Origin: a bacterium 0.1xD8-71
Lineage (GTDB): Bacteria; Bacillota; Clostridia; Lachnospirales; Lachnospiraceae
Reading direction: 5' to 3'
NCBI GenBank assembly: GCA_003612405.1
Contig: RAYR01000015.1
Coordinates: forward strand, 62,001 to 126,000
Length of the DNA: 64,000 nt
Shown: positions 44,793 to 54,827 of the stretch, piece after piece
Numbering within the stretch: the first letter of the stretch is position 1
How the letters are laid out: each line of letters begins with the position of its first letter
Notes under the pieces: generated by a model
Database searches by the model: none
Seen by the model: the letters and a program-made list of their open reading frames with translations, nothing else
Told to the model about the DNA's origin: nothing
Made by a program: the position numbers and the translations under genes

Positions 44793-45869
44793 ATGGCAGA
44801 AAAAGTATTGGTAGGCATGTCCGGCGGAGTGGATTCCTCGGTGGCGGCTTACCTTTTGAAACAACAAGGATACGATGTGATTGGAGTGACCCTGCAAATC
44901 TGGCAGGATCCAGCGCAGAATCTATTGAAAAATATGGGAGGATGCAGCACTTTTGACGCCGCAGAGGATGCCAGACAGGTGGCAGCCAGACTGGATATCC
45001 CGCATTATGTGATTCCTGTGGAGCAGGATTTTAAAGAAAATGTGGTAAATTATTTCGTGGAAGAATATCTGGCCGGACGGACGCCCAATCCCTGTGTTGT
45101 CTGTAACCGGCATGTGAAATGGGCGGCCATGCTGCAAAGCTGTCTGGAAATGGGGGCGGATTATATTGCCACCGGACATTATGCCAGAGTCAGCAGATTG
45201 GAAAACGGTAGATATACCGTGCGCAATTCGGCGGCCGCCAGAAAGGATCAGACCTATGCACTCTACAATCTTACCCAGGAGCAGCTGGCCCGCACCTTAA
45301 TGCCGGTGGGAGAATACACCAAGGAGCAGATACGGCAGTTTGCCGAAGAAGCGGGGCTTATGGTGGCGCATAAACCGGACAGTCAGGAGATATGCTTTAT
45401 TCCCGATCATGACTATGCCGCCTTTATTGACAGACAGGCCGGGGAAAGGGTGCCCGGCCGGGGAAAGTTTGTGACGAAAGCGGGAGAGGTGCTGGGGGAA
45501 CATCTGGGCATCACGCATTACACGGTAGGACAGCGCAAAGGATTAAATCTGGCCATGGGGCGCCCGGTGTTTGTGACAGACATAAGACCTGAGACGGATG
45601 AGGTGGTGATCGGGGAGGCGGAAGATGTCTTTGCAGATACCCTTTATTGTCACCGCATCAATTATATGGGCATGGAGGATCTGCCGGAGCCCAGACAGGT
45701 GACGGCTAAGATCCGTTATGCCCATGCCGGGGAGAACTGCCTGATTGAGAAGGCGGGGGAAGACAGGATACGCTGTACTTTTGCAAGGCCGGTTCGTGCC
45801 ATTACACCCGGACAGGCGGTGGTATTTTATGAGGATGATTATGTGCTAGGCGGCGGGATTATCCTGTAG
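44793..45869 (+). CDS. mnmA: tRNA-specific 2-thiouridylase MnmA
   Basis: Makes the 2-thio group of U34 in tRNA-Lys, -Glu and -Gln. The 358-residue protein has the PP-loop [13 protein letters not shown], catalytic Cys101 (PNPCVVCN), second Cys201 (SQEICFI), and ATGHYAR and AVGQRKGL-like ([11 protein letters not shown]) motifs. ATG 44793 follows AGAAAGGGA; the longer frame from 44736 overlaps the start region of the divergent SpoVB-like gene. Normal length. No cysteine desulphurase gene is adjacent. Confidence 0.96.
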   Translation: MAEKVLVGMSGGVDSSVAAYLLKQQGYDVIGVTLQIWQDPAQNLLKNMGGCSTFDAAEDARQVAARLDIPHYVIPVEQDFKENVVNYFVEEYLAGRTPNPCVVCNRHVKWAAMLQSCLEMGADYIATGHYARVSRLENGRYTVRNSAAARKDQTYALYNLTQEQLARTLMPVGEYTKEQIRQFAEEAGLMVAHKPDSQEICFIPDHDYAAFIDRQAGERVPGRGKFVTKAGEVLGEHLGITHYTVGQRKGLNLAMGRPVFVTDIRPETDEVVIGEAEDVFADTLYCHRINYMGMEDLPEPRQVTAKIRYAHAGENCLIEKAGEDRIRCTFARPVRAITPGQAVVFYEDDYVLGGGIIL

Positions 45870-45907
45870 ACTAAGAAAATCTTAAGAAATTCTACCGGTT
45901 TTTTTCA
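45863..45907 (+). terminator. Terminator overlapping the mnmA stop
   Basis: CCTGTAGA pairs with TCTACCGG (one mismatch) around an inner TAAGA/TCTTA hairpin, followed by seven T. The stop TAG lies in the 5' arm. Confidence 0.75.
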
Positions 45908-45915
45908 CGACATTT

Positions 45916-45930
45916 TCACAGACTCTGTGA
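45916..45930. promoter_or_regulatory. Small palindrome before the 129-residue unknown gene
   Basis: TCACAG-ACT-CTGTGA, a perfect 6-bp inverted repeat 60 bases upstream of the start at 45990, close to where a promoter would lie. It could be an operator; no promoter with good -35 and -10 boxes was found to place it. Confidence 0.35.
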
Positions 45931-45989
45931 TAGTATGGGTAATGATAAGTGGGGGATCTTTGGAGAAACACTTGTTTGAGGAGAAAATT

Positions 45990-46379
45990 ATGGTAGAATC
46001 AAAACTGACTAAAGTAAAAGTGAATAATGAGATAGAACTGTGCGAAGTGTATGATAACACCACCAAGGAACGGATTAAGAAAGTATTTTTCAGAGAAGGA
46101 ATCTCTTTCTTTATCAAATTCCGTAAGAAGTTCCAGATGGTCGGTCTGGCAGCGGTGGATCTGGCAGGAGAGGAAGTTTCCGGGGAGAGGACGATGTTCC
46201 CGGAGACCAAAGAAGGCAGATATATTATCTGTGTGAATCAAAGCCAGGAGGAGCTGGCCCGCAGATCCATTATGCGGGTGGTGCCCGATCACGGGGACAG
46301 AGTCCGTTTCTTTTCAGATGACCAGAAGGAGAAGGACGACAAAATCCCCTTCTGGGAAATGATTACACAGTCAATCTAA
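45990..46379 (+). CDS. Unknown 129-residue protein
   Basis: I do not recognise this protein. The start is well supported: ATG 45990 follows TTTGAGGAG. It is soluble and basic/acidic mixed, with no signal or membrane segment. N-terminal beta-like pattern (KLTKVKVNNEIELCEVYDN), then FREGISFFIKFRKKFQMVGLAAVDL, then RRSIMRVVPDHGDRVRFFSD. One Cys in the N-terminal part and one in YIICVNQS. It converges on the PHP phosphatase, and the two share their stop codons (CTAA, 46376-46379), so transcripts must overlap at the 3' end. Confidence 0.7.
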   Translation: MVESKLTKVKVNNEIELCEVYDNTTKERIKKVFFREGISFFIKFRKKFQMVGLAAVDLAGEEVSGERTMFPETKEGRYIICVNQSQEELARRSIMRVVPDHGDRVRFFSDDQKEKDDKIPFWEMITQSI

Positions 46380-47194
46380 AGACGGTGAAAAGAAGGGCTG
46401 CGCTTTTCAAAGGTAGTATAATACCGGAAACCGCAGTCCTTTAATATTTCTGCGGCCTGGTCGAAAGCATAGGCGATCTGTGTGGGCGTGTGGGCGTCGG
46501 AGCCGACGGTAATGATTTCACCGCCCAGTTCACGGTATCGTCTGATGATGCCGCGGCAGGGATTGGCATCATGTAGTCCTTTGGCCAGACCGGCGGTGTT
46601 GATTTCAATTCCCTTTTCCATGGATATGAGCCGTTCCAGAATCCGATCCAGAATATCCCGGTAGGCTTCATAGGAGTAGCCTTCTTCTTTTTGCGGGCCA
46701 TAACGCACCACATAATCCAGATGCCCGTACACATCAAAGTTGCTGTAGCCCTTCAGATTATCAAGGATAGATTCAAAATATTCCAGATAGGCGGCAGACT
46801 GTTCACGGCCCTCATAAAAGGCAGGATAGTAAGGATCCTGGCCGTTGCAGATGTGGGAGGAGCCAATGATGAAGTCATATTCGTGTGCCTTTGCAAAGAC
46901 CGCGTTTTTTCTGGCAAGATGGGCCTGCAGACCAAGTTCCAGACCAAAGCAGAGCGTAATCTGTCCGTCATATTTTTCGCGCAGTTTCAGAAAGTCATAC
47001 AGATAGGCATCAGGATTTAATTCAAATTTTCCGGCAAAATCTGTTTCGGTTACAGGATAATCGAAGTCGTTGTGTTCCGTAAAGCACATCTTCGTCAGGC
47101 CCAGTTCTATACCGCGTACAATCATTTGTTCCATAGGGGTGTCCGAATCTCCTGAGAAAGAGGAGTGCAAATGGTAATCTGCTGTGATTGGCAT
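46376..47194 (-). CDS. PHP-family histidinol-phosphatase-like protein
   Basis: A 272-residue PHP-domain phosphoesterase. The metal-binding motifs are DYHLHSSFSGDSD at the start, CFTEHNDFDYP, FIIGSSHI, DVYGHLDYV and TVGSDAHTP near the end, all as in HisK-type histidinol-phosphate phosphatases. HisK function is plausible, but no other his gene is present, and related PHP proteins have other substrates. Met 47194 has AAGGAGC upstream on the minus strand. It converges with the unknown gene at 45990-46379. Confidence 0.85.
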   Translation of the reverse strand: MPITADYHLHSSFSGDSDTPMEQMIVRGIELGLTKMCFTEHNDFDYPVTETDFAGKFELNPDAYLYDFLKLREKYDGQITLCFGLELGLQAHLARKNAVFAKAHEYDFIIGSSHICNGQDPYYPAFYEGREQSAAYLEYFESILDNLKGYSNFDVYGHLDYVVRYGPQKEEGYSYEAYRDILDRILERLISMEKGIEINTAGLAKGLHDANPCRGIIRRYRELGGEIITVGSDAHTPTQIAYAFDQAAEILKDCGFRYYTTFEKRSPSFHRL

Positions 47195-47487
47195 GGAAGG
47201 CTCCTTTCCGGGTTAATTCGTTCAGGCGTTTGCGAAACTCATTGTATTCTGGCCTATGGTTTCAGTATAGTAGATATGGAATGGAAATACAATGGTTTGC
47301 CAGAATGGATTTTCGATATGTTTTTGATGCTGATGATTTTCCTAATTATTTTTGAATTACATCTTGAATTTTCGGGACAAATTGGGTACAATAAATTTGC
47401 TGACTAAATTTTACCAATCCTGTGTGTATGGTACGCATATGGCGGGGTAAAATTATATAAAAAACATTATTTAGGAGGGACTAAAAA
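47195..47487. other. Long leader region of gap, no gene supported
   Basis: About 290 AT-rich bases between the PHP gene and gap. I see no convincing gene; an 80-codon frame at 47165-47407 starts inside the PHP gene and lacks a ribosome site. TTAGGAGGGACT just before 47488 is the gap ribosome site. No -35/-10 pair with good spacing was found, although a gap promoter must lie here. Confidence 0.5.
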
Positions 47488-48489
47488 ATGGCAGTAAGAG
47501 TAGCAATTAATGGTTTTGGCCGTATCGGTCGTCTTGCGTTCAGACAGATGTTCGGGGCAGAAGGATATGAAGTAGTGGCAATCAACGATTTAACAAGCCC
47601 TAAGATGTTGGCACACTTGTTAAAATATGATTCTTCCCAGGGTAAGTACGCTTTGGCTGATACTGTATCCGCTGGTGAGGACACAATCACAGTTGATGGT
47701 AAGACATTAAAGATTTATAAAGAGCCCGATGCAAACAACTGTCCTTGGGGTGAGCTTAAGGTTGACGTTGTTTTGGAGTGTTCCGGTTTCTACACCAGCA
47801 AAGAGAAAGCACAGGCACACATCAATGCCGGCGCTAGAAAAGTTGTTATCTCTGCTCCCGCAGGTAACGATCTTCCGACTATCGTATACAATGTAAACCA
47901 TGAGACACTGAAAGCTTCCGATACCATCATTTCCGCAGCTTCCTGTACAACAAACTGCCTGGCTCCTATGGCAAAAGCGTTGAACGACTTAGCTACTATC
48001 AAATCCGGTATCATGAGCACAATTCACGCATACACAGGCGATCAGATGATTCTTGACGGCCCGCAGAGAAAGGGTGACTTAAGAAGATCCCGTGCAGGCG
48101 CAGTGAATATCGTTCCTAACAGCACAGGTGCAGCAAAGGCTATCGGTCTTGTTATTCCTGAGTTGAATGGTAAGCTGATCGGTTCCGCACAGCGTGTTCC
48201 TACTCCTACAGGTTCTACCACAATTCTGGTTGCAACTGTAGAGAAGTCCGTTACCAAGGATGAGATCAATGCAGCAATGAAGGCAGCAGCTACAGAGTCC
48301 TTCGGATACAATGAGGATGAGATCGTTTCTTCCGATATCGTAGGCAGCACCTATGGTTCTATCTTCGATGCTACTCAGACAATGGTAGGTGAGGATAACC
48401 TGGTACAGGTAGTTTCCTGGTATGACAATGAGAACAGCTATACTTCTCAGATGGTTCGTACCATTAAGTATTTCTCCGAGCTCGGCTAA
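47488..48489 (+). CDS. gap: Glyceraldehyde-3-phosphate dehydrogenase
   Basis: Glycolytic enzyme forming 1,3-bisphosphoglycerate and NADH. The 333-residue protein has the NAD-binding [14 protein letters not shown] and catalytic Cys153 (SCTTNCLAP), with the His in the conserved TIHAYTGDQ. Codon choice is more biased than in neighbouring genes (many GTT, GCA, TCC), as for a highly expressed gene. A hairpin lies between it and pgk; tpiA follows pgk. No central glycolytic gene regulator (cggR) precedes it. Confidence 0.98.
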   Translation: MAVRVAINGFGRIGRLAFRQMFGAEGYEVVAINDLTSPKMLAHLLKYDSSQGKYALADTVSAGEDTITVDGKTLKIYKEPDANNCPWGELKVDVVLECSGFYTSKEKAQAHINAGARKVVISAPAGNDLPTIVYNVNHETLKASDTIISAASCTTNCLAPMAKALNDLATIKSGIMSTIHAYTGDQMILDGPQRKGDLRRSRAGAVNIVPNSTGAAKAIGLVIPELNGKLIGSAQRVPTPTGSTTILVATVEKSVTKDEINAAMKAAATESFGYNEDEIVSSDIVGSTYGSIFDATQTMVGEDNLVQVVSWYDNENSYTSQMVRTIKYFSELG

Positions 48490-48517
48490 GAGAACCAATA
48501 AGTAAAGAGTAAATTAA

Positions 48518-48545
48518 AGAGGCTCGGCCGTTGGGCCGGGTCTCT
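48518..48545 (+). promoter_or_regulatory. Stable hairpin between gap and pgk
   Basis: AGAGGCTCGGCC (48518-48529) pairs with GGCCGGGTCTCT (48534-48545) over 12 positions, two of them G-T wobbles, with a four-base loop GTTG. The T run after it is broken (TGTAGTTAAT), so it may be a partial terminator or a 3' stabiliser that raises gap over pgk. Confidence 0.7.
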
Positions 48546-48577
48546 TGTAGTTAATATAATAATAGGAGGACTAAGAC

Positions 48578-49801
48578 ATGTCATTAAACAAAAAATCTGT
48601 AGATGATCTTAATGTTAAGGGAAAACGTGTTCTTGTAAGATGTGATTTCAACGTACCTTTGAAAGAAGGCAAGATCACAGACGAGACTCGTATTGTGGCA
48701 GCACTTCCCACAATCAACAAACTGCTTGCCGACGGCGGCAAGGTAATTCTCTGCTCTCATCTGGGTAAAGTAAAGAACGGCCCCAATGAGGGTGAATCCC
48801 TGGCACCTGTGGCAGAGAGACTTTCCGAGAAATTAGGCAAACCTGTAAACTTCGTATCCGATTACAATGTGACCGGTGAAGCTGCAACAAAGGCTGTTGC
48901 TGACATGCAGGAAGGTGATGTGGTACTTCTTCAGAATACCCGTTTCCGCGGCAAGGAAGAGACCAAGAACGGAGAAGAGTTCAGCAAAGAGCTGGCAGAT
49001 CTGTGTGATGTTTATGTATGTGATGCATTTGGTTCTTCCCACAGAGCACATGCTTCCGTAGCGGGCGTGACAGATGTGGTACGTGCAAAGGGCGGAGAGT
49101 GTGCAGTTGGTTATCTGATGCAGAAAGAGATTGATTTCCTGGGCAATGCAGTAGAGAATCCGGTAAGACCTTTCGTGGCAATCTTAGGCGGTGCGAAGGT
49201 GGCTGATAAATTAAATGTTATCAATAATCTGTTGGAGAAATGTGATACCCTTATCATCGGCGGTGGTATGGCTTTCACTTTCTTAAAGGCGAAGGGCTAT
49301 GAGATCGGTAACTCTCTGGTAGATGATGAAAAGCTTGATTATTGTAAAGAGATGATGGAGAAAGCTGAGAAGCTCGGCAAGCAGCTTTTACTGCCTATCG
49401 ACACCGGCGTGGCTTCGGCTTTTCCGAATCCCATTGACGGTCCTGTTGATGTAGCGTATGTGGATGCTGACAAGATTCCGGCTGATAAGGAAGGACTGGA
49501 TATCGGTCCTAAGACGCAGGAATTATTTGCCAATGCTGTGAAGTCTGCAAAGACAGTTGTTTGGAACGGACCTATGGGCGTATTTGAGAACCCTACCCTG
49601 GCAAAAGGTACGATTGCTGTGGCAAAGGCACTGGCTGAGACGGATGCTACCACCATTATCGGCGGCGGTGATTCTGCGGCAGCCTGCAACCAGCTTGGTT
49701 TTGCAGATAAGATGTCTCATATCTCCACCGGCGGCGGTGCTTCTCTTGAGTTCTTAGAGGGCAAGGAACTTCCTGGTGTAGTGGCAGCGGACGACAAGTG
49801 A
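48578..49801 (+). CDS. pgk: Phosphoglycerate kinase
   Basis: Makes ATP and 3-phosphoglycerate. The 407-residue protein has [20 protein letters not shown], the hinge [12 protein letters not shown] and the nucleotide-binding [13 protein letters not shown] and [21 protein letters not shown] 48578 follows AATAGGAGGACTAAGAC. Repeat copy D begins right at its stop codon, before tpiA. Confidence 0.98.
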   Translation: MSLNKKSVDDLNVKGKRVLVRCDFNVPLKEGKITDETRIVAALPTINKLLADGGKVILCSHLGKVKNGPNEGESLAPVAERLSEKLGKPVNFVSDYNVTGEAATKAVADMQEGDVVLLQNTRFRGKEETKNGEEFSKELADLCDVYVCDAFGSSHRAHASVAGVTDVVRAKGGECAVGYLMQKEIDFLGNAVENPVRPFVAILGGAKVADKLNVINNLLEKCDTLIIGGGMAFTFLKAKGYEIGNSLVDDEKLDYCKEMMEKAEKLGKQLLLPIDTGVASAFPNPIDGPVDVAYVDADKIPADKEGLDIGPKTQELFANAVKSAKTVVWNGPMGVFENPTLAKGTIAVAKALAETDATTIIGGGDSAAACNQLGFADKMSHISTGGGASLEFLEGKELPGVVAADDK

Positions 49802-49880
49802 AGTAAATCTCTTCGAGATTAACAAAAGTAAATTCCTTCGGAATTAACTTTGCGAGGTTCGCTTAGAGGCGAACCTCGGC
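49802..49880 (-). repeat. Interspersed repeat, copy D (reverse, with a doubled hairpin)
   Basis: Read on the minus strand: CCGAG, stem GTTCGC-CTCTAA-GCGAAC, CTCG, CAAAG, then AATTCC-GAA-GGAATT bounded by GTT and TAC, and a second tandem AATCTC-GAA-GAGATT unit with the same flanks. It starts directly after the pgk stop. All stem sequences differ from copies A-C but pair fully. The 3' half of the first hairpin has the same conserved mismatch (GTTAAT against ATTTAC) as the others. Confidence 0.88.
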
Positions 49881-49955
49881 ATTGCATAAATATATTTATG
49901 TAAACCATGGAAATAAGTATATATTAGCGCAGGATTGCGCAGAAATGAGGATAAC

Positions 49956-50705
49956 ATGGCAAGAAAGAAAATTGTGGCCGGTAACTGGAAGATGAATATG
50001 ACTCCCAGTGAGGCGGTTAAATTATGTGCAGAGTTAAAGGATCTGGTAAAGTCTGACGATGTGGATGTAGTGTACTGTGTTCCTGCGGTGGACATCGTAC
50101 CTGTTGTGGAGGCTGTGAAAGGCACCAACGTGGAAGTGGGCGCAGAGAATATGTATTTTGAGGAGAAGGGTGCTTACACAGGCGAGATTTCCGCAGCAAT
50201 GCTGGTAGACGCAGGCGTGAAATATGTGATCATCGGGCACTCTGAGAGGCGTGATTACTTCAAGGAGGATGATGCCCTTCTGAATAAGAAGGTTAAGAAA
50301 GCTTTAGAAGCCGGACTTATTCCGATTCTTTGCTGCGGCGAAACTTTAGAGCAGAGGGAGCTGGGGGTTACCATGGATTGGATCAGATTGCAGATCAAAT
50401 CCGACCTTGCAGATATCACCGCAGATCAGGTGAAGGGTATGGTGATTGCGTATGAGCCTATCTGGGCAATCGGTACCGGCAAGACTGCTACTACAGAACA
50501 GGCAGAAGAAGTATGTAAGGGTATCCGTGACTGTATCGCAGAAATGTATGATGCAGCTACCGCGGAGGCAGTCCGCATCCAGTATGGCGGGTCTGTAAAC
50601 GCAGGCAATGCGGCAGAGCTCTTTGCACAGCCCGACATTGACGGTGGTTTGGTAGGCGGCGCTTCTCTGAAAGCTGACTTTGGCAAGATCGTCAATTATA
50701 AATAG
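49956..50705 (+). CDS. tpiA: Triosephosphate isomerase
   Basis: Interconverts DHAP and glyceraldehyde 3-phosphate. The 249-residue protein has the N-terminal AGNWKMNMT with the catalytic Lys, the catalytic His in VIIGHSERR, the catalytic Glu in [17 protein letters not shown] and the phosphate loop [14 protein letters not shown] 49956 follows AATGAGG; the in-frame ATG at 49935 has no ribosome site. Gene order gap-pgk-tpiA is normal; pgm and eno do not follow. A strong terminator ends the unit. Confidence 0.98.
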   Translation: MARKKIVAGNWKMNMTPSEAVKLCAELKDLVKSDDVDVVYCVPAVDIVPVVEAVKGTNVEVGAENMYFEEKGAYTGEISAAMLVDAGVKYVIIGHSERRDYFKEDDALLNKKVKKALEAGLIPILCCGETLEQRELGVTMDWIRLQIKSDLADITADQVKGMVIAYEPIWAIGTGKTATTEQAEEVCKGIRDCIAEMYDAATAEAVRIQYGGSVNAGNAAELFAQPDIDGGLVGGASLKADFGKIVNYK

Positions 50706-50741
50706 AAGGTAGTTTTAAAACTGATATAGTTTGAATATTGC

Positions 50742-50786
50742 AAAAAGGGGTATCAAGGGAAAGAAATTCCCTTGGAATCCCTTTTT
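50742..50786 (+). terminator. Strong terminator after tpiA
   Basis: AAAAAGGG and CAAGGGAA pair with TTCCCTTG and CCCTTTTT in one long, slightly interrupted stem with a five-base loop and a T run. Confidence 0.92.
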
Positions 50787-50842
50787 GATGTCTTTGTAGT
50801 TGACTGAATTATTATACTATTAACAGGCAGGGGGAAAAGGAA

Positions 50843-52816
50843 ATGAAAAGTATTCGTACAAAGATTACCTTATGTCTCATCTTAACCGTTCTGATAGGAC
50901 TGGTTGCGTCTGGAGTTTCCAGTATCATACCGAATTATAACAGCACCATGTCGACTGTGGAACAGATGATGAGTGAAACAGCAGTCCTGGCGGCAGGGCG
51001 TGTGGAACAAGAGTTAATGGCATATAAGAATGTCGTCATGGACGCAGGCCATATAGCGCAGTTATCCGATCCGGATGTATCGCTGGAGGAAAAGCAGTCC
51101 CTTATCAATGAACGGGCTGCCATGCATGATTTCCAGCGGGGAAATATTATTGGTATGGATGGTATCAGTATTTTCGACGGGAAGGATTATTCTGACCGTG
51201 AATACGTACAGCAGGCAATGCAGGGAAATATTTATGTATCAGAGCCCTTGATCAGTAAAATTACCGGGGAATTATCCATTATGGTTGCGGCACCCCTTTA
51301 TGCGGAAGAAACCTATGGCTCTACGATTGTCGGTGTTGTTTACTTTGTTCCCAAGGAGACTTTTCTGAATGATATTGTATCGGCCATTCAGATCGGGGAA
51401 AACAGCAGAGCCTATATGATTAATAAATCTGGCGATACGATTGCAGATATTACCCTGGAAACGATCACCGTCCAGAATATAGAGACGGAGGCACAAAGTG
51501 ATCCCGCACTTCAGGAACTGGCAGCTATTCATGCCAATATGCGTGAGGGAAAGAATGGGTTTGGAAGTTATACAAGCGGGGAAGAAAAAATGTTCGCGGC
51601 TTATGCGCCGGTCAAGGATACGGACGGCTGGAGCATTGCGGTTACCGCGCCGCAGTTAAATTATCTGGCGGCTACACGGGATGCCATGGTGATTAACATT
51701 GCCGTCATTATTATTTTTATATTGATTTCTATCGTAGTTGCGCTGGTAGTGGCGTCTAATATCAGCAGTCCCATGAAGGCATGTGTCAACCGGATGAAGC
51801 TTCTTGTGGAAGGAGACCTGGAAACGCCAATGCCTGAGATTGCCAGTAAAGATGAAACGGGTGTGCTTGCAAGGTCTACCACATCTTTGGTGGAAGGACT
51901 GCGGATTGTAATCAGCGACATTGATTATCTGTTAAACGAGATGGCCAATCAGAATCTGAATGTACATACCGAACATGAGGAAGTATATGTGGGCAGTTTC
52001 CAGAATATTCTGCTTTCCATGCGTCATATGAAAGAGGAACTGGGGCATGCCATGAGGCAGGTTAATCATTCTGCACAGGAAGTAGCGCTGGCAAGTGATC
52101 ATTTATCTGCGAGTGCCCAGTCGCTTAGTCAGGGTACGACACAACAGGCCAGTTCCGTACAGGAATTGGCAGCAAGGGTCAGCGAAATTTCAGACCAGGC
52201 CAGGAGCACCGCAAGCGGAGCGCTTGATGTGCGCAGCAAGACGCACCAGGCCGGAGAAGAAGTATCCATGTGTAATCAGAAGATGCAGAATCTGGTGGAA
52301 GCCATGGATAAAATCCAGACAAGTTCCGATGAGATTGAAAAGATTTTGAAAACGATAGACGACATTGCTTTCCAGACAAACATACTGGCCTTAAATGCAG
52401 CGGTAGAAGCCGCCAGGGCAGGCAGTGCAGGAAAGGGATTCGCTGTTGTGGCGGAGGAAGTACGCAATCTTGCCGGGAAATCTGCGGAGGCAGCGCAAAA
52501 TACCTCTGTGCTCATTGCAAACTCTACGGAGGCCGTACACACAGGTACGGAAGTTGCCCAGAGCACGGCAGATATCCTCTTTGGTGTGGTGAACAGTATC
52601 CAGTCTGTGGTGGATTCCATTGACAATATTGCCGCGGTTTCCAATGAACAGTCAGATGCTGTGGGACAGGTATCCGAGGGAATCAATCAGATTGCTGTGG
52701 TGGTGCAGAGCAACAGCGCAACCGCACAGCAGAGTGCGGCGGCAAGTGAAGAGCTTTCCGCTGAAGCGGCCAGCTTAAAACAGTTGGTGGATCAGTTTAC
52801 GCTTGCGGAGGAGTAA
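50843..52816 (+). CDS. Methyl-accepting chemotaxis protein
   Basis: A 657-residue transmembrane chemoreceptor. TM1 at about 8-30, an extracellular dCache-like sensor (about 35-280, with [18 protein letters not shown] and [14 protein letters not shown] as in the family), TM2 at about 281-304, HAMP at about 305-358, then a long signalling domain with the conserved tip [17 protein letters not shown] and [16 protein letters not shown]. Such proteins control CheA. Ligand unknown. It is 13 bases before an SGNH acetylesterase gene, whose ribosome site follows its stop directly, so the two are probably co-transcribed; this suggests carbohydrate sensing. No che genes are near. Confidence 0.93.
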   Translation: MKSIRTKITLCLILTVLIGLVASGVSSIIPNYNSTMSTVEQMMSETAVLAAGRVEQELMAYKNVVMDAGHIAQLSDPDVSLEEKQSLINERAAMHDFQRGNIIGMDGISIFDGKDYSDREYVQQAMQGNIYVSEPLISKITGELSIMVAAPLYAEETYGSTIVGVVYFVPKETFLNDIVSAIQIGENSRAYMINKSGDTIADITLETITVQNIETEAQSDPALQELAAIHANMREGKNGFGSYTSGEEKMFAAYAPVKDTDGWSIAVTAPQLNYLAATRDAMVINIAVIIIFILISIVVALVVASNISSPMKACVNRMKLLVEGDLETPMPEIASKDETGVLARSTTSLVEGLRIVISDIDYLLNEMANQNLNVHTEHEEVYVGSFQNILLSMRHMKEELGHAMRQVNHSAQEVALASDHLSASAQSLSQGTTQQASSVQELAARVSEISDQARSTASGALDVRSKTHQAGEEVSMCNQKMQNLVEAMDKIQTSSDEIEKILKTIDDIAFQTNILALNAAVEAARAGSAGKGFAVVAEEVRNLAGKSAEAAQNTSVLIANSTEAVHTGTEVAQSTADILFGVVNSIQSVVDSIDNIAAVSNEQSDAVGQVSEGINQIAVVVQSNSATAQQSAAASEELSAEAASLKQLVDQFTLAEE

Positions 52817-52829
52817 AGAGGACAGATTT

Positions 52830-54779
52830 ATGGGGAAATTAAAATTACCGAGACTGTTAAGCGACGGGATGGTGTTGCAGCAGAAGAAAAACGTGCGCAT
52901 ATGGGGCGAGGATGAACCTGGAAGGACAGTCACGGTCTCTTTCCTTGGCAGAGAATATAATGGAGAAGTAAATGCGGCTGGAGAATGGGAGATCCATATC
53001 CAGCCGGCTGATGCGTGTGCTGCCTGTCAGATGCTGATCAGGGATGATGCAGGGGAAGCGCAAAGGATTGCAGATGTTGCGGTGGGAGATGTCTTTATCT
53101 GCGCAGGGCAGTCAAATATGGAACTTCCCATCAGCCGGGTGATGGACCGGTATCCTGAGGAAATACAACAGTGCGACAATCCCGCCATCCGCACCTTTAA
53201 GATCATAGAGAACGCGGAATTTCACGGCCCCTTAAAAGATCATAAAAGCGGGGAGTGGACAGCGGTATCTGAGAATACGTTTCCGGAGTTCTCTGCGACA
53301 GCATACTTTTTTGCGAAGCATATGTATCGTATGACCGGGGCGCCGGTGGGATTGATCAATGCCAGTCTGGGCGGCTCCAGGATTGAATCCTGGATGGGAC
53401 GGGATATGCTCACTGGATATGAAGAATTTCTGGCATTGGCGGACCGCTACAGCGATGACGAGTTTGTCAGGGAAAGGCTTGAATTAAATCTGCGTCAGGC
53501 AGATCAGTGGCATAAGCATCTGGACAGCATCGATATAGGATTAAAGGAGCGCTGGTATCGGGGAGAATTCGATCTTGCCGGATGGAAGGAAATCGAGATT
53601 CCCTTCTTCTTCAAGGACACGCCGTTAAAAGATTTCTGCGGAAGTGTATGGTTTTACCGGGAGTTTACGGCAGATAAACGGCTGGCCGGCAGGGAAGCGA
53701 AACTATGGCTTGGCACCATCGTTGACAGTGACACGGTATATGTGAACGGCATCCAGGTGGGGCATACGGATTATCAGTATCCGCCCAGAAAGTATACAAT
53801 ACCGGAGGGGCTTTTAAAAGAAGGTAAGAATACCATTGTGATGCATGTCAAGGCAGAGATCGGGCAGGGAAGATTTACGGACGAGAAGGTATATGCGATT
53901 TTCAGAGAAAATGACAGAATAGAGCTGTCCGGGAAATGGATGTACCGAATCGGTGCCGGCTGCGAAATGATACAGGCAACGGATTTCGTAAACTGGAAGC
54001 CCACAGGACTCTATCAGGGGATGATGGCGCCCTGCCATAAATATGCGGCTGCCGGGATTCTCTGGTATCAGGGAGAGTCCAACACACACGAATCGGCAGG
54101 CAGTTACTGTGACCTGATGGAAAGGATGATCAGAGGCTATCGGGCAAAGTGGGAAGATGATCTGCCTTTTATCTATGTGCAGCTTCCTAATTTCCGGGTG
54201 GAACTTTACGGAGCGGATCGGGATGATGTCATCAATGACTGGCCCTGCGTCAGAGAGGAACAGAGAAGAGCTCTGAAGATTCCGGGCACCGGTATGGTGA
54301 CGGCTATAGACCTGGGTGAAGACAATGATCTCCATCCCCTGAATAAGGAAGGCATAGGTTTCCGGCTTGCCATGCAGGCGGCTAAAATGCTCTATGGGAA
54401 AGAATCGGAATGTGAAGGACCGCAGATAGAGGAGGCGGAGGTTTCCGGTAAGGAAGGGGTGTGGGAAGTAATACTCACCTTCCGGTCTGCCACAGGTTTG
54501 TATGCGGATCCGGAGGCGAATCTGGAAGGGATTGTGCCGGATAAAAGGAACGCGGTAAAAGAAATCAGGGACTTTGAACTGGTAGATGATAAAGGTAAGG
54601 TTCATACAACAACTGCACAGATTGTGGGAAACAAAGTACTTCTTACCTGTGAGGATGAGATGACAATAGTAAGGGAAGTCAGATATTGCTATCACAATAC
54701 CAATGCAGGAGCAATGCTGTATAACCAAGAGGGATTCCCGATGACACCTTTCCTTGTGGAAATAAATGACAGGCCATGA
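52830..54779 (+). CDS. Sialate O-acetylesterase-like SGNH esterase
   Basis: A 649-residue cytoplasmic protein (no signal peptide) of the SIAE/SGNH family. Catalytic block I is CAGQSNMELP with Ser95, the Gly/Asn block includes ILWYQGESNTHE, and the final block NDLHP puts Asp500 and His502 in place. A beta-sandwich insertion (about 245-370, WFYREFTADKRLAGREAKL, YVNGIQVGHTDYQYP) splits the hydrolase domain, as in this family. Although annotated for sialic acid, bacterial members near xylan genes remove acetyl groups from xylo-oligosaccharides; the neighbours GH3 and GH67 favour that. ATG 52830 follows AAAGAGGACAG. A terminator overlaps the stop. Confidence 0.87.
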   Translation: MGKLKLPRLLSDGMVLQQKKNVRIWGEDEPGRTVTVSFLGREYNGEVNAAGEWEIHIQPADACAACQMLIRDDAGEAQRIADVAVGDVFICAGQSNMELPISRVMDRYPEEIQQCDNPAIRTFKIIENAEFHGPLKDHKSGEWTAVSENTFPEFSATAYFFAKHMYRMTGAPVGLINASLGGSRIESWMGRDMLTGYEEFLALADRYSDDEFVRERLELNLRQADQWHKHLDSIDIGLKERWYRGEFDLAGWKEIEIPFFFKDTPLKDFCGSVWFYREFTADKRLAGREAKLWLGTIVDSDTVYVNGIQVGHTDYQYPPRKYTIPEGLLKEGKNTIVMHVKAEIGQGRFTDEKVYAIFRENDRIELSGKWMYRIGAGCEMIQATDFVNWKPTGLYQGMMAPCHKYAAAGILWYQGESNTHESAGSYCDLMERMIRGYRAKWEDDLPFIYVQLPNFRVELYGADRDDVINDWPCVREEQRRALKIPGTGMVTAIDLGEDNDLHPLNKEGIGFRLAMQAAKMLYGKESECEGPQIEEAEVSGKEGVWEVILTFRSATGLYADPEANLEGIVPDKRNAVKEIRDFELVDDKGKVHTTTAQIVGNKVLLTCEDEMTIVREVRYCYHNTNAGAMLYNQEGFPMTPFLVEINDRP

Positions 54780-54798
54780 TGCGACCTGTCATATTTTT
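54766..54798. terminator. Terminator between the esterase and AraC genes
   Basis: ATGACAGG pairs with CCTGTCAT over an 11-base loop, followed by ATTTTTAC. The esterase stop TGA (54777-54779) lies in the loop. Confidence 0.8.
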
Positions 54799-54827
54799 AC
54801 GGGACAAGTAATGATTTTATGTACAAT

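Noticed and set aside
47165..47407. 80-codon plus-strand frame before gap
   Set aside because: Begins inside the PHP gene on the other strand, lacks a ribosome site and shows no domain.
53814..54728. 304-codon open frame on the minus strand inside the esterase gene
   Set aside because: It is antisense to a gene with clear SGNH motifs in the right places, has no ribosome site and no recognisable domain; a codon-bias shadow.
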